A stretch of 64,000 nt of DNA from positions 248,001-312,000 of the forward strand of contig NZ_CALIMF010000014.1 in the NCBI RefSeq assembly GCF_938028735.1, written 5' to 3'. Shown here one piece after another: positions 48,540-58,937 of the stretch. Source of the stretch: an uncultured Thermanaerothrix sp. GTDB lineage: Bacteria > Chloroflexota > Anaerolineae > Anaerolineales > Anaerolineaceae. Each line of letters starts with the position of its first letter. The first letter of the stretch is position 1. A program made the position numbers and the translations under genes. The notes under the pieces are model-generated. The model saw only the letters and a list, made by a program, of their open reading frames with translations. It had not been told where the DNA came from and ran no database searches.

Positions 48540-49577
48540 CTAATAGTGCAGTTCCTCTTGCCGGCCAGTAATACGCCGCCGAAAGACCCAGTAACTCCAA
48601 ACCTGATAAACCAGCACAAAAGGCACCAAAATCAGTGCTACGATGGTCATTGTACGTAGCGTATTTATCCCCGAGGCACTGTTGTAAATGGTAAGGCTGA
48701 AATTGGGATCCAGGCTGGAGACCAGCACACGCGGATAAAGGGTCAGAAAAATGGTGCTAGCCGAGAGAACGACCGTCAGGGTGGTCATTGTGAACCCCCA
48801 ACCTTCCTGCTTCTGATAGATAAACCACCCCGCCGCCATCAGCGAGAGCACAGCCCCGATGGGCACCGGCCCTGGATTAACCCCAAGACGTTGGTAGATA
48901 TCCGTAAAAACGTAAGTGGAAACCGTAAATGCCAATAATGTCACAGTAGTCGGCCACCAAAGCCGCCGGGCCGCATGGCGAGCACGGCTCAGGATGGGCT
49001 CCCCTGTTTTGAGCCCCAGAAAGAGAGCCCCATGTAAAGTAAAACCTAAAAGGGAGACCAAACCTCCTAATAAGGCGTAGGGATTAAGAAGATCCCCAAA
49101 GTGACCAACATAGTATTTCATTTCATTAATTGGAACACCCCGCACAAAGTTAGCTAACGCTACTCCCCATAACAATGCTGGGATGAAACTGCCCACACAA
49201 ATGGCCCAATCCCAGAAACGGCGCCAAACCGGATTTTCATCCTTGCTACGGAACTCCAGACCAATGCCACGGAAGATAAGCCCGATCAATAGCAGGAAAA
49301 AGGCAAGGTAAAAGCCGCTAAAGAGCGTGGCGTACCAAACTGGAAAAGCCGCAAACATTGCGCCACCTGCTGTAATCAGCCAGACTTCATTAGCATCCCA
49401 ATGAGGGCCAATTGCATTGATGATCATCCGCCGTTCTGTATCTTTCTTACCCAGAAAAGGTAATAAGATTCCAACTCCCAAATCGAAACCATCCAGTACA
49501 AAGTAGCCAATAAACAGAACTGCGATCAACAGAAACCACAAGGTGTTCAAGTCCATGACAACCTCCTTGGTACTCAC
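48540..49577 (-). CDS. cydB: Cytochrome bd ubiquinol oxidase subunit II
   Basis: LWFLLIAVLFIGYFVLDGFDLGVGILLPFLG, NAIGPHWDANEVWLITAGGAMFAAFPVWYATLFSGFYLAFFLLL. Confidence 0.95.
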   Translation of the reverse strand: MSTKEVVMDLNTLWFLLIAVLFIGYFVLDGFDLGVGILLPFLGKKDTERRMIINAIGPHWDANEVWLITAGGAMFAAFPVWYATLFSGFYLAFFLLLIGLIFRGIGLEFRSKDENPVWRRFWDWAICVGSFIPALLWGVALANFVRGVPINEMKYYVGHFGDLLNPYALLGGLVSLLGFTLHGALFLGLKTGEPILSRARHAARRLWWPTTVTLLAFTVSTYVFTDIYQRLGVNPGPVPIGAVLSLMAAGWFIYQKQEGWGFTMTTLTVVLSASTIFLTLYPRVLVSSLDPNFSLTIYNSASGINTLRTMTIVALILVPFVLVYQVWSYWVFRRRITGRQEELHY

Positions 49578-50959
49578 TCCCAGTAGGCCTGTTCTTCTAA
49601 CGATCGAGTTGCCTGCACAGGTTCTGGTCCAACTTTAGCGTACTTCGCAAGCAGGTAGATATCAGCCAGCATCAGTATCCCGTAAACCAGGGTGAACCCA
49701 ATTAGTGTTACCAACACCATCTCTCCGGTCAGATTGGGAGAGACCGCGTCCGCCGTACGAAGTTTCCCATAAACAACCCAGGGCTGACGCCCCATCTCGG
49801 TCAAAAGCCAGCCGCTAATGTTGGCCAAGTAGGGCAAGGCCATAGCCAACGGGTACACATTCAGAAACCTAAAGATCGGTTGGGTAATCTCGCGACGCAT
49901 TACACGGAAGAGCGCATAGGCTGCCAGGAAAAACATGAGAAAGCCACTTCCAACCATAAGGCGGAATGACCAGTAAGTAACTGTAATATTCGGCACATAA
50001 TTACCCGGTCCAAAGCGTGCCTGGTATTCGTTTTGCAGATCTATGACCCCCTTGACTTCTCCTTCTAAGCGATTGTATGCTAGCAAACTGAGTACCCTAG
50101 GGATGCGAATCGAAACAATTTCACGCATTGTAGCCTGATCCACAATGCTAAGAAGTGAGAACGAAGCCGGATTCTCGGAGTAAAGCAATGCCTCAGCCGA
50201 AGCTATCTTCATGGGTTGAAACTCCACCATCCGCTGGGCTTGGGTATGACCTATTAAGATCACCATAAAAATGGAAAGAGCACCAAACACAGTAGCAATT
50301 TGAAATGAGCGCCTGAAGATCTCCTCGTGGCGTCTACGCAACAGATGATATGCGCTGATCCCTAAAACAAAAAACGCGGCTGTGGTAAACCCCGAAAAAA
50401 CAGTATGTGGGAACTGCCCCCACACATAGCGATTAGTCAACAGAGCACCAAAATCCTGCATCACCAAGCGGGAACCCTGCTCCGCATACCCAACCGGGGC
50501 TTGCATGAAAGAGTTAGCCACCAAGATCCAAAACGCAGAAAGATTTGAGGCAATTGCCACCAACCACATTGCTAGCGCATGCATGCCCTTCGAAAGTCGG
50601 TCCCAACCAAAAATCCACACCCCCAAAAAGGTGGACTCTACGAAAAAGGCTAATAGGGCCTCAATTGCCAACGGCGCACCAAAAACATCCCCAACGTAAC
50701 GAGCATACTCAGACCAATTCATCCCAAATTGAAACTCTTGCACAATTCCGGTCACAACCCCCATAGCAAAGTTAATCACAAATAACTTTCCCCAGAATTT
50801 GGTCATGCGTAGATAAAGCTCATTACCAGTGCGCACATAAAACGTTTCCATGATAGCAACTAAAACTGAGAGCCCCAGGGTCAACGGAACAAAAAAGAAG
50901 TGATAAACTGAAGTGATCGCAAATTGCCATTGTGAAAGTAAAAGGGTCTGGGCATCCAT
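49574..50959 (-). CDS. cydA: Cytochrome bd ubiquinol oxidase subunit I
   Basis: LSQWQFAITSVYHFFFVPLTLGLS, FAMGVVTGIVQEFQFGMNWSEYARYVGDVFGAPLAIEALLAFFVESTFLGVWIFGW, GWLLTEMGRQPWVVYG. Confidence 0.96.
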   Translation of the reverse strand: MDAQTLLLSQWQFAITSVYHFFFVPLTLGLSVLVAIMETFYVRTGNELYLRMTKFWGKLFVINFAMGVVTGIVQEFQFGMNWSEYARYVGDVFGAPLAIEALLAFFVESTFLGVWIFGWDRLSKGMHALAMWLVAIASNLSAFWILVANSFMQAPVGYAEQGSRLVMQDFGALLTNRYVWGQFPHTVFSGFTTAAFFVLGISAYHLLRRRHEEIFRRSFQIATVFGALSIFMVILIGHTQAQRMVEFQPMKIASAEALLYSENPASFSLLSIVDQATMREIVSIRIPRVLSLLAYNRLEGEVKGVIDLQNEYQARFGPGNYVPNITVTYWSFRLMVGSGFLMFFLAAYALFRVMRREITQPIFRFLNVYPLAMALPYLANISGWLLTEMGRQPWVVYGKLRTADAVSPNLTGEMVLVTLIGFTLVYGILMLADIYLLAKYAKVGPEPVQATRSLEEQAYWE

Positions 50960-51119
50960 GAGATCAACTCCTTATCGGTGAACTCAATTATTAAAGGATG
51001 TTCTTAAGTATTCATCCGAAAGGCAACTGAGGTTTGCTCCAGAATATACGCATATATTTGCCTTTTAGGGTTAATTTTACTCCTGGTATTCAGAACGAAA
51101 GCCGTTTTCCCAACCGCAG

Positions 51120-51148
51120 TTGACATAAAAGCCAACCTCAAGTATAAG
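51120..51148 (+). promoter_or_regulatory. Strong sigma70-type promoter of the lytic transglycosylase gene
   Basis: TTGACA-N17-TATAAG; predicted start site about 3 nt before the ATG at 51158. Confidence 0.6.
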
Positions 51149-51157
51149 GCAACTACC

Positions 51158-53572
51158 ATGCATAAGCCACGTATCCTCCTTATCCCCTTTCTCTTGGTTT
51201 GGGTGGCACTGGCGTGCAATCTACCCCTGGACACCCTTCAATTCAGCCAGACCGTCTCCCCCGATATGCTCTCGCCCCAATCTGGCTTTCCTGTCGTAAC
51301 CCCCTCACCCACGCTTACGCCAACCCCTAGCCCTACCACGCGTATTCGCAGCGCAGAAACCCTGATGCAACTTGGAGACTTTGCGGCTGCGCGCGAGGAA
51401 TATCGCCGTGCGGCCCTTAGCACTACTGACTCGGACTTGCAAGCTGCAGCGCTCCTGGGAATAGGAAAAACCTATTTTCAGGAAAGCAATTTTGCCGAAG
51501 CCACTGATACCTTTCGCACCCTAATAGAAGAACACCCTCCATCCACAGTCACTGCTGAAGCCCATTTTTGGCTGGGTCGTGCCTATGACGCCCAGGGAGA
51601 TTATCTTAAAGCGTCCGACGCCTATGCGCATTTTCTGAATTTGAAGCCAGGAATCCTGGATGATTTTGTCCAAACCTTGCGCGGCGATGCCCTAATGAAC
51701 GCTGGCGATTACAAGGGTGCTATCCAGGCCTACCAGGCAGCCTTACAGGCCACGCAGGGAGACACCCTTTCGCTGCAAATCAAAATTGGCGAAGCCTATG
51801 CCGCGTCTAATGACTTTACCAATGCTCTAACCCAATTTTTGAGAGTGTATGAGTCCTCAACCAATGATTACATCAAGGCCCAAATGAACCTTCGTATCGG
51901 ACAAATCTACCTCCAATTGGGGTATCCGGAACAAGCCTATGCGCGTTTCATGGATTCGGTCAATAACTTCCCACGCGCCTACGATTCCTACTCCGGCCTG
52001 GTGGCACTGGTAAATTCCGGTCAACCTGTTGACGAATTCCAACGCGGCCTTGTGGATTACTATGCAGGTCAATATGGTTATGCCATTGAAGCGTTCACCC
52101 GTTACATCAACACCAATCCTGACCATCCAGGTAAAGCCCATTTCTACCGCGCTCTCTCCTGGCGTGCCTTGGGAAACTACACTCAAACCGTTCGCGAATT
52201 GCAAGATCTGATCCAAACCCATCCTGACGATTCACTCTGGCCTAACGCTTGGCGCGAATTGGCCTACACTCAATGGGCCTATCTTGAAACCTACGATGCT
52301 GCTGCCAACACCCTTAAGACCTATCTACAACAAGCCCCGGCGGCTCCCGATGCGGTGGAAGTTCGTTTTGAGATCGCCCGCATTCTTGAACGAGGCGGTT
52401 ACCTCACCGAAGCGGCTACTTGGTGGGAAAACTTGATCAACGATTATCCATCCTCCGACCTCAGCTACCGCGCGCTCTTTTTGGCAGGAATCGCTTACTA
52501 TCGCGCTCAGAAGTACCCTCAAGCGCTCACTGCATTCCAGCGTTTCCTCGTCTTGGGGGATAACCCTACCGACCGTGCAGCGGCTTGGCTGTGGATTGGG
52601 AAATGTCACCTGGCAAATGGGAACTCAGAGGAAGCGCGTCAAGCCTGGCAAGAAGCCGCTTCGTTGGATCCCTTGGAGTATTATGGCATTCGGGCAAGGG
52701 AGCTACTGGATAATGCGCCGCCGTTCACCGGCCCTCTTAATTACGATCTTGGTTATGATCTCGATTTGGAACGTCCATTGGCCGAGGCATGGCTACGCGA
52801 AAGATTCAACATCTCCCCCGAGGAAGATCTCGCCGGTCCAGGCGCCCTAACCGCCAACCCGATTTTCCAGCGGGCTGACCTGCTCTGGCGCTTAGGGTAT
52901 CCCATTAAAGCACGTGATTTATTTGAAGCGCTCCGCCAGTCCTTCGAAAACGATCCAGCCAACCTGTACCGCCTCATGAACTACACGTTGGATTTGGGTG
53001 CCTACCGCACGGCCATTTTTTCTGCCCGGCGCCTTCTGGATCTTGCAGGTCTGCCCCCCGTCCAAACCCTGGAAGCCCCTGCCTATTTCAATCACATCCG
53101 GTTTGGTCTGTATTACAAACCCATTGTTATGGAAGCAGCTGCCAGAGAGAATCTTCATCCCCTACTAATATTCAGCCTCATGCGACAGGAATCTTTCTTC
53201 GAAAGTTTCGTTCAGTCCTCGGCAGGCGCCTACGGGCTAATGCAACTGATGCCGGCCACTGCCAGCGATCTAGTCAACCGTTATGGCTGGCCCCCCAACT
53301 TTCAGGAACAGGATCTGCTCAATCCCACGATCAACATTCGACTGGGAGCCCGCTATCTGGCTTTGCAACGCGATTACTTCAACGGCAACTGGTATGCCGC
53401 TCTAGCCGCTTATAATGCAGGCCCTGGTAATGCCAAGATTTGGCTAGATCTTGCCGGTGGGGACCCCGATCTCTTCCTCGAGATCATTCGCTACCCGGAA
53501 ACTCAAAACTATATTCGTCAAGTAGCCGAATTTTTAGAACTGTATACCCGCGTCTACGAGCGGCGACCTTAG
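51158..53572 (+). CDS. TPR-repeat lytic transglycosylase (Slt family)
   Basis: Lipobox-like LLVWVALAC; TPR repeats; SLT domain SLMRQESFFESFVQSSAGAYGLMQLMPATA ... ALAAYNAGPGNAKIW. Confidence 0.93.
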   Translation: MHKPRILLIPFLLVWVALACNLPLDTLQFSQTVSPDMLSPQSGFPVVTPSPTLTPTPSPTTRIRSAETLMQLGDFAAAREEYRRAALSTTDSDLQAAALLGIGKTYFQESNFAEATDTFRTLIEEHPPSTVTAEAHFWLGRAYDAQGDYLKASDAYAHFLNLKPGILDDFVQTLRGDALMNAGDYKGAIQAYQAALQATQGDTLSLQIKIGEAYAASNDFTNALTQFLRVYESSTNDYIKAQMNLRIGQIYLQLGYPEQAYARFMDSVNNFPRAYDSYSGLVALVNSGQPVDEFQRGLVDYYAGQYGYAIEAFTRYINTNPDHPGKAHFYRALSWRALGNYTQTVRELQDLIQTHPDDSLWPNAWRELAYTQWAYLETYDAAANTLKTYLQQAPAAPDAVEVRFEIARILERGGYLTEAATWWENLINDYPSSDLSYRALFLAGIAYYRAQKYPQALTAFQRFLVLGDNPTDRAAAWLWIGKCHLANGNSEEARQAWQEAASLDPLEYYGIRARELLDNAPPFTGPLNYDLGYDLDLERPLAEAWLRERFNISPEEDLAGPGALTANPIFQRADLLWRLGYPIKARDLFEALRQSFENDPANLYRLMNYTLDLGAYRTAIFSARRLLDLAGLPPVQTLEAPAYFNHIRFGLYYKPIVMEAAARENLHPLLIFSLMRQESFFESFVQSSAGAYGLMQLMPATASDLVNRYGWPPNFQEQDLLNPTINIRLGARYLALQRDYFNGNWYAALAAYNAGPGNAKIWLDLAGGDPDLFLEIIRYPETQNYIRQVAEFLELYTRVYERRP

Positions 53573-53574
53573 CC

Positions 53575-53613
53575 AAAACTGGGCAAGAGTCTGTTGAACT
53601 CTTGCCCAGTTTT
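53575..53613. terminator. Bidirectional rho-independent terminator between convergent genes
   Basis: Perfect 16-bp arms AAAACTGGGCAAGAGT / ACTCTTGCCCAGTTTT, 7-nt loop. Confidence 0.85.
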
Positions 53614-53628
53614 GCAGCGTTTTTGTTC

Positions 53629-54918
53629 TCAGAGCACTAATCGCAATGGATGTTCCAGAAATTCGGCTAACAATTGCATGAAACGGGCTGCCTCTGCTCC
53701 ATCTGTGACACGGTGATCAGCGGAAAGGGTGGCCTTCATCCGCGTACCAATTCCCAAAACGCCATTCTGAACCACTGGCACTTCGCGGACGGCTCCAATG
53801 GCCAAAATGCCTGCCTCAGGGGGATTGATGATCGCTATAAAATGCTCAACGCCAAACATGCCAAGGTTGCTAATTGAGAAGGTGGACCCCTCAATATCCT
53901 CTGGACGTACCTTACCCAGACGGGCACGTGCGCTCATTTCCTTCATCTCCTGGGAAATGAGACGTAGAGGTTTCAAATCAGCGTCACGGCAGACAACCGT
54001 CATTAATCCATTCTCAAGAGCCACCGCCACCCCAATATTGACATGCCCATAACGCACAATTTCATTACCTACCAGCGCGGCATTCAGAGCTGGGAACTGG
54101 CGCAACGCGAGGGCTACTGCTTTGATGATGAAATCATTAACAGACAGTTTCTGATCTTCCGGTAATTCCGCATTCAAGGCCTTGCGCAGATCCATCAGTG
54201 CCCGCATGTCATACTCACGGGTGATGTAAAAGTGAGGCACCTGCTGCTTGGACTCGACCATACGGCGAGCGATGATACCACGCAAGCGGTCTACCGGCAA
54301 ACGTTGATCTTCAGATACTTGTCCAACAGGTAGCCAAGACACTTCAGGCGGTTTAGATGGCGCTGCTTCGCCGGGCAGAGCACTTACTGGGGAGGGTACC
54401 GCTTCAGGTTGAGCAGCCAATACAGCCTCAACATCACGGCGTACAATTCGTCCTCCTGGACCTGTTCCCTGTATTTGACGAAGATCTAACTGGTGTTCGC
54501 GCGCAATTCGTCGCGCTAAAGGTGATGCCTTGACCCGTTCACCAGTAAGAGCACCCACTGTCTCGGGTTGAGGAAGGGTTGGCTCCATCTCCGCGGTCTG
54601 AGGAGGCTCTGGAGCGGGAACTTTTTTCTCCACGGCTTCAGCGGCTTTTTCACTCGGCAGGCTCTCCTCAAGCTTCTCTCCTGGCGCGCCAATGATGGCA
54701 ATAGGCGTACCTACCGGCACCACAGTCCCGGCTTCGACCAGCAAGCGGTGCACGACACCACTATGCGTGGACTCAACTTCAACGGTCGCTTTATCCGTCT
54801 CAATTTCTGCCAGTATCTCCCCTTTCGTCACTGGTTCGCCTTCCGCTTTTAACCAGCGTACCAGAGTTCCCTCCGCCATGTCAAAACCCAATTTGGGCAT
54901 TGTAACAATCTCTGCCAT
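53629..54918 (-). CDS. pdhC: Pyruvate dehydrogenase E2, dihydrolipoamide acetyltransferase
   Basis: Lipoyl domain EIETDKATVEVES; peripheral-subunit domain ASPLARRIAREHQLDLRQIQGTGPGGRIVRRDV; catalytic LSADHRVTDGAEAARFM. Confidence 0.93.
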   Translation of the reverse strand: MAEIVTMPKLGFDMAEGTLVRWLKAEGEPVTKGEILAEIETDKATVEVESTHSGVVHRLLVEAGTVVPVGTPIAIIGAPGEKLEESLPSEKAAEAVEKKVPAPEPPQTAEMEPTLPQPETVGALTGERVKASPLARRIAREHQLDLRQIQGTGPGGRIVRRDVEAVLAAQPEAVPSPVSALPGEAAPSKPPEVSWLPVGQVSEDQRLPVDRLRGIIARRMVESKQQVPHFYITREYDMRALMDLRKALNAELPEDQKLSVNDFIIKAVALALRQFPALNAALVGNEIVRYGHVNIGVAVALENGLMTVVCRDADLKPLRLISQEMKEMSARARLGKVRPEDIEGSTFSISNLGMFGVEHFIAIINPPEAGILAIGAVREVPVVQNGVLGIGTRMKATLSADHRVTDGAEAARFMQLLAEFLEHPLRLVL

Positions 54919-55889
54919 CAGAGCACCTCCCTCACAGCCTGAACCACATCCTTAACTTGGGGCAAAGCCATTTGCTCCAAGGTGCGATTATACGGCAGAG
55001 GCACCTCAACTTGGGCCACCCGTTTAACGGGAGCATCTAGGAAGTCAAACGCCTCTTCGTAAATTCGGGCAGCTACTTCTGCGCCTACCCCATAGGACTT
55101 CCAGCCCTCCTCCACAATAACCGCACGATTGGTCTTTTTAACCGACTCCAACACGGGCTTCATGTCCAATGGTCGCAACGTACGCAAATCCACCACTTCC
55201 ACCTCAATGCCTTCGCGGGTTAGCTCTTCAGCCGCCTTGAGGGAAGTGTCTAGCATCTTGCTATAAGTCACGATGGTGACATCCCGGCCCTCACGTTGTA
55301 CCTTTGATTGACCAATCGGGATGGTAAAGTCACCTTCAGGCACTTCCCCGCGTAACTGATAGAGTGTGGCGTGTTCGATAAAGAACACCGGATCGTCGCA
55401 GCGAATCGCTGCCTTAAGCAACCCCTTAGCGTCAGCAGGCGTTCCAGGGGCCACAACCTTAAGTCCAGGGAAATGCGCAAAAATGGCATCTGGGGTTTGG
55501 GAATGGGTTGCTCCCAATTGCCGCCCACCCCCACTAACCGTGCGGATCACTAAGGGAACGACCATCTGCCCACCGAACATGTAATGAAATTTAGCCGCCT
55601 CATTGACAATATGATCCATCGCCACAAAAGCAAAGTTGATGGTCATAATTTCAGCCACCGGGCGTAAACCCACTAAAGCCGCCCCAATGGCCGCACCCAC
55701 AATGGCTGCTTCAGAAATCGGGGTGTCCCGCACACGATCCGGGCCAAAGTGGTCATAAAAACCACGGGTAACCGCATAGGTTCCTCCCCAAACTCCTACC
55801 TCTTCGCCCATAATGAAGACCTTGGGATCACGCTCCATTTCTTCCCATAAAGCCTGCGAAATGGCTTCACGCATTGTTATTCTAGCCAT
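54918..55889 (-). CDS. pdhB: Pyruvate dehydrogenase E1 beta subunit
   Basis: MREAISQALWEEMERDPKVFIMGEEVGVWGGTYAVTRG, DTPISEAAIVGAAIGAAL. Confidence 0.94.
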   Translation of the reverse strand: MARITMREAISQALWEEMERDPKVFIMGEEVGVWGGTYAVTRGFYDHFGPDRVRDTPISEAAIVGAAIGAALVGLRPVAEIMTINFAFVAMDHIVNEAAKFHYMFGGQMVVPLVIRTVSGGGRQLGATHSQTPDAIFAHFPGLKVVAPGTPADAKGLLKAAIRCDDPVFFIEHATLYQLRGEVPEGDFTIPIGQSKVQREGRDVTIVTYSKMLDTSLKAAEELTREGIEVEVVDLRTLRPLDMKPVLESVKKTNRAVIVEEGWKSYGVGAEVAARIYEEAFDFLDAPVKRVAQVEVPLPYNRTLEQMALPQVKDVVQAVREVL

Positions 55890-55907
55890 AACATCATCCC
55901 TTTCAAC

Positions 55908-56873
55908 TCAGCAGGTTTCTGATACATAAACGTGTTTATAAAGGTCTTCGGGTGCCGGCTCCGGACTAGCCTCAGCAAAACGAACAGCTTCTTCCACCTC
56001 TTCCTCCGCTTCCCGAATCGTTTTTTGCAGTTCATCCTCGGTGGCTATACCTTGCGCCAGCAAGTAATTGTGGTAAACCCCAATGGGGTCATCCTGCTGC
56101 CACTTACGCACCTCATCTGACGTACGATAGCGCTCCGGATCGCCCATCGAATGGCCCCGGAAACGATAGGTAACGACCTCCAGAAATTGCGGCCCACTAC
56201 CAGAACGGATTTCCTCGAGCATGCGGGCAGCCACTTCGCGTACTTTGATTACATCCATGCCATCTACCTGATCACGCTTCATGCCATAAGCATCCGCTTT
56301 CAACGCAATCTCCGGCACCGCCGAGGCACGCTCCACAGCTGTTCCCATCCCATATTTGTTATTTTCGCACACCCACAGCACTGGAAGGTTCCAAACCTTG
56401 GAAAGGTTTAGAGCTTCATGGAAAAAACCGATATTGGTCGCCCCATCACCAAACATACAAATGGTCACTGCTTTCTGATTCTGGTAAACATCCCCAAGGG
56501 CCAGTCCAGCAGCGATCGGTAAATGCGCACCTACAATAGCATGTCCCCCCCAGAAGTTCTTCGAAACATCCGCCAGGTGCATAGATCCGCCTTTCCCTTT
56601 TGAACACCCGGTCGCCTTCCCAAGCAACTCAGCCATCACTTCTTTAGCAGAGACCCCGCAATTGATGGCTACGCCGTGATCGCGGTAAGCCGTGATAACC
56701 CGGTCTTCAGGCCGTCGCACCGAAATAATGCCAGTGCTCACCGCCTCCTGACCAATATAAAGATGCAAAAATCCGCCTATTTTGCCTTGCTGGTAGAGCT
56801 CAGCAGCACGTTCCTCCAAACGGCGAATGACCACCATTTGGTAATAAAGATCCAGATACTCTTTTTTATCCAT
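55908..56873 (-). CDS. pdhA: Pyruvate dehydrogenase E1 alpha subunit
   Basis: GFLHLYIGQEAVSTG, YRDHG, GKGGSMHLAD, FGDGATNIGFFHEALNLSKVWNLPVLWVCENNKYGMGT, TYRFRGHSMGDP. Confidence 0.95.
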   Translation of the reverse strand: MDKKEYLDLYYQMVVIRRLEERAAELYQQGKIGGFLHLYIGQEAVSTGIISVRRPEDRVITAYRDHGVAINCGVSAKEVMAELLGKATGCSKGKGGSMHLADVSKNFWGGHAIVGAHLPIAAGLALGDVYQNQKAVTICMFGDGATNIGFFHEALNLSKVWNLPVLWVCENNKYGMGTAVERASAVPEIALKADAYGMKRDQVDGMDVIKVREVAARMLEEIRSGSGPQFLEVVTYRFRGHSMGDPERYRTSDEVRKWQQDDPIGVYHNYLLAQGIATEDELQKTIREAEEEVEEAVRFAEASPEPAPEDLYKHVYVSETC

Positions 56874-56914
56874 AACACAGATCCTCTCTGCATATATTCA
56901 AACCCCCGCAATTA

Positions 56915-56947
56915 TATCAAAACCCGTTCTTGACGCGGGTTTTGATA
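56915..56947 (-). terminator. Hairpin terminator upstream of pdhA, downstream of the permease
   Basis: Perfect 12-bp arms TATCAAAACCCG / CGGGTTTTGATA. Confidence 0.7.
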
Positions 56948-57000
56948 AAATCACCTCTTCAGAGGAATTAGTGCCTAATCACTTTATCAAAAGCAAGGAT

Positions 57001-58599
57001 TCACTCAGGATGTGTTGGGGCACTGCGGAAGTTCTCATCCAAGTTATATCCCCGCTGCCTCCAAAAATTTAACCGTCCCCAATACAACCCTAGGCCAGCC
57101 ACCCATAGCAGGATTATCGCAAAACCCAGTTCGCGAGGAAGGCGCAGTTCTCGAGAAAAACCAACCGTTCCCCACAAGACACTCAAAGCAATGACGAGGC
57201 TCACTAACCCAACCAGAATCTTCCCCGCCAGGAATTTCACCCGTTGGAAAATCGAAACTGACTTTGCAATCTGATCGCGAAACCGCCATAAATACAAGAT
57301 CAAGGCCAGCAATGGTGCCAAACTTGACACTGCCAGTGCGTAAGGATAATAAACCACCAATGCCATCCAGGCACCGTGCAACCCAGCTGTCATCCCCAAT
57401 AAAGTCAGAAAGGCCGTTATAAACAAAGCCATTACCGGCACCTGCTGCCCTCGTCGCTGGTAACCCCAGCTTGATGGCACTAAACCATCCTTAGCCCAGC
57501 CAGCTATAATCTGGGCAACCGAGTAAAGGTAGGCTTGAAGCAGGTTGAGCAAAAGCACGCTCCATAGCAAAACAAAAAAGATTAACAACGTTAGTGAAGG
57601 GCGGGCAAGGAGAAGGTAGAAAACCGACCAGGGCAGGAAAAACTCAGCCTGTGCTGCCTGGTGCAAGTAGAGCCAGCTATGAGCCGCCAGGAGATTACCA
57701 GGAAGAGCATCTTGCAAAAAGGCAATGACCAGCCCCAATAGAACAATCAATACAAGCAAAGGCATTATGAGCCAGCCCAACGAGGAGCGTTTTACTCGTC
57801 CCCAATCAAGCGCAGACAATGCCACGAGGCCTCCCTGAAGGAACCACAGGCTCAACCCCATTCCCATTAAAAACGAGGACACCGGGCGTCGAGTCAAGAT
57901 CAAACCAAAGGAGACTGCCAGGTTAACTTGACGTTCTACTACCCCACTCCCATATAAACTCTCGTAGGCACGAGCAAAATTGTCAGACGGAAGCAGCAGG
58001 AAAACCACTAGTAGGATACCCCATATAACAACCAGAAAAGCCCCCGCGCCGAGGAGGAACTTAACCCCGCGGGGAGCAAACAGGACAAGTAAGAACGCCA
58101 GGAAAATGCCGACGGTTCCCAATAGGGCTGCCATCTGAGAGGTTTGAAAGGCCTCAGCTAGGGAATCAAGCCCTAACTGAGGCAGTACCAGCGCACCCAC
58201 TTGAAATAAACCGGGTAACCAAAAACGGAAAAAGGCAGCCACCATCCCCCCCGCAAACAAAGCAGAGGCAATCATTCCCACAAATGACCCCGCAAAACCC
58301 AATGACGGGCTAAAGAAGCGAGTCGCTATATAATAATCACTGCCCGGTGAGGCTATAATGCGAGCCATTGTACTATAAGCCAAAAGCCAGAATAAAGCCC
58401 CCACGAGAGCTCCTAAGAGCAATGCCAACCAGTTACCTGCTGGCCATTGACCAGGCACATAAGTGGTAAACCACCAGTCTGCACGCGTTACTCCAATTGC
58501 TGCCAACACAAGCCAACCACCTGTTACCCAGTTCCAGAAGGAACCCGAGGTTTCTGGTTGATCGTTCAGTTGTCTTCTTGTGCCGCGTTCGAGCGCCAT
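57001..58599 (-). CDS. APC-superfamily amino acid permease-like transporter
   Basis: 12 or more TMs, GALVGALFWLLAYSTMARIIASPGSDYYIATRFFSPSLGFAGSFV; GGAGGTAAC RBS before MALERGTRR. Confidence 0.8.
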   Translation of the reverse strand: MALERGTRRQLNDQPETSGSFWNWVTGGWLVLAAIGVTRADWWFTTYVPGQWPAGNWLALLLGALVGALFWLLAYSTMARIIASPGSDYYIATRFFSPSLGFAGSFVGMIASALFAGGMVAAFFRFWLPGLFQVGALVLPQLGLDSLAEAFQTSQMAALLGTVGIFLAFLLVLFAPRGVKFLLGAGAFLVVIWGILLVVFLLLPSDNFARAYESLYGSGVVERQVNLAVSFGLILTRRPVSSFLMGMGLSLWFLQGGLVALSALDWGRVKRSSLGWLIMPLLVLIVLLGLVIAFLQDALPGNLLAAHSWLYLHQAAQAEFFLPWSVFYLLLARPSLTLLIFFVLLWSVLLLNLLQAYLYSVAQIIAGWAKDGLVPSSWGYQRRGQQVPVMALFITAFLTLLGMTAGLHGAWMALVVYYPYALAVSSLAPLLALILYLWRFRDQIAKSVSIFQRVKFLAGKILVGLVSLVIALSVLWGTVGFSRELRLPRELGFAIILLWVAGLGLYWGRLNFWRQRGYNLDENFRSAPTHPE

Positions 58600-58880
58600 G
58601 TTACCTCCGCTTTGGGGGTGCAAGATTCCGATCTTGTTACCACAAGGATTTCGCACTCATTATACTCAACACCTCTTTGCCTTTATTTAACAATCACTTT
58701 ACAATATTCTTCCTTTCATCTGGCAGAGTCACGATCAGGTCCTCCGCCTTGACAATCGCCATTCAGTCAGCGCTTAACTCCTTTCTACTAGCGCTATGAC
58801 CTGCGATCCACGTGTGGGCTCAACAAAAACGTGGAAATTTGGGGCTTGATTTTCAGTGCCGACTATGGTAAATTTAATTT

Positions 58881-58919
58881 GCCAGATGTCAGGGTGCCCC
58901 CCTCACCCTGGCATCTGGC
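58881..58919 (-). terminator. Hairpin downstream of the sdh operon
   Basis: GCCAGATGTCAGGGTG ... CACCCTGGCATCTGGC, 16-bp arms with one G-U type mismatch. Confidence 0.65.
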
Positions 58920-58937
58920 TTATTTACCCCCTGTGAT

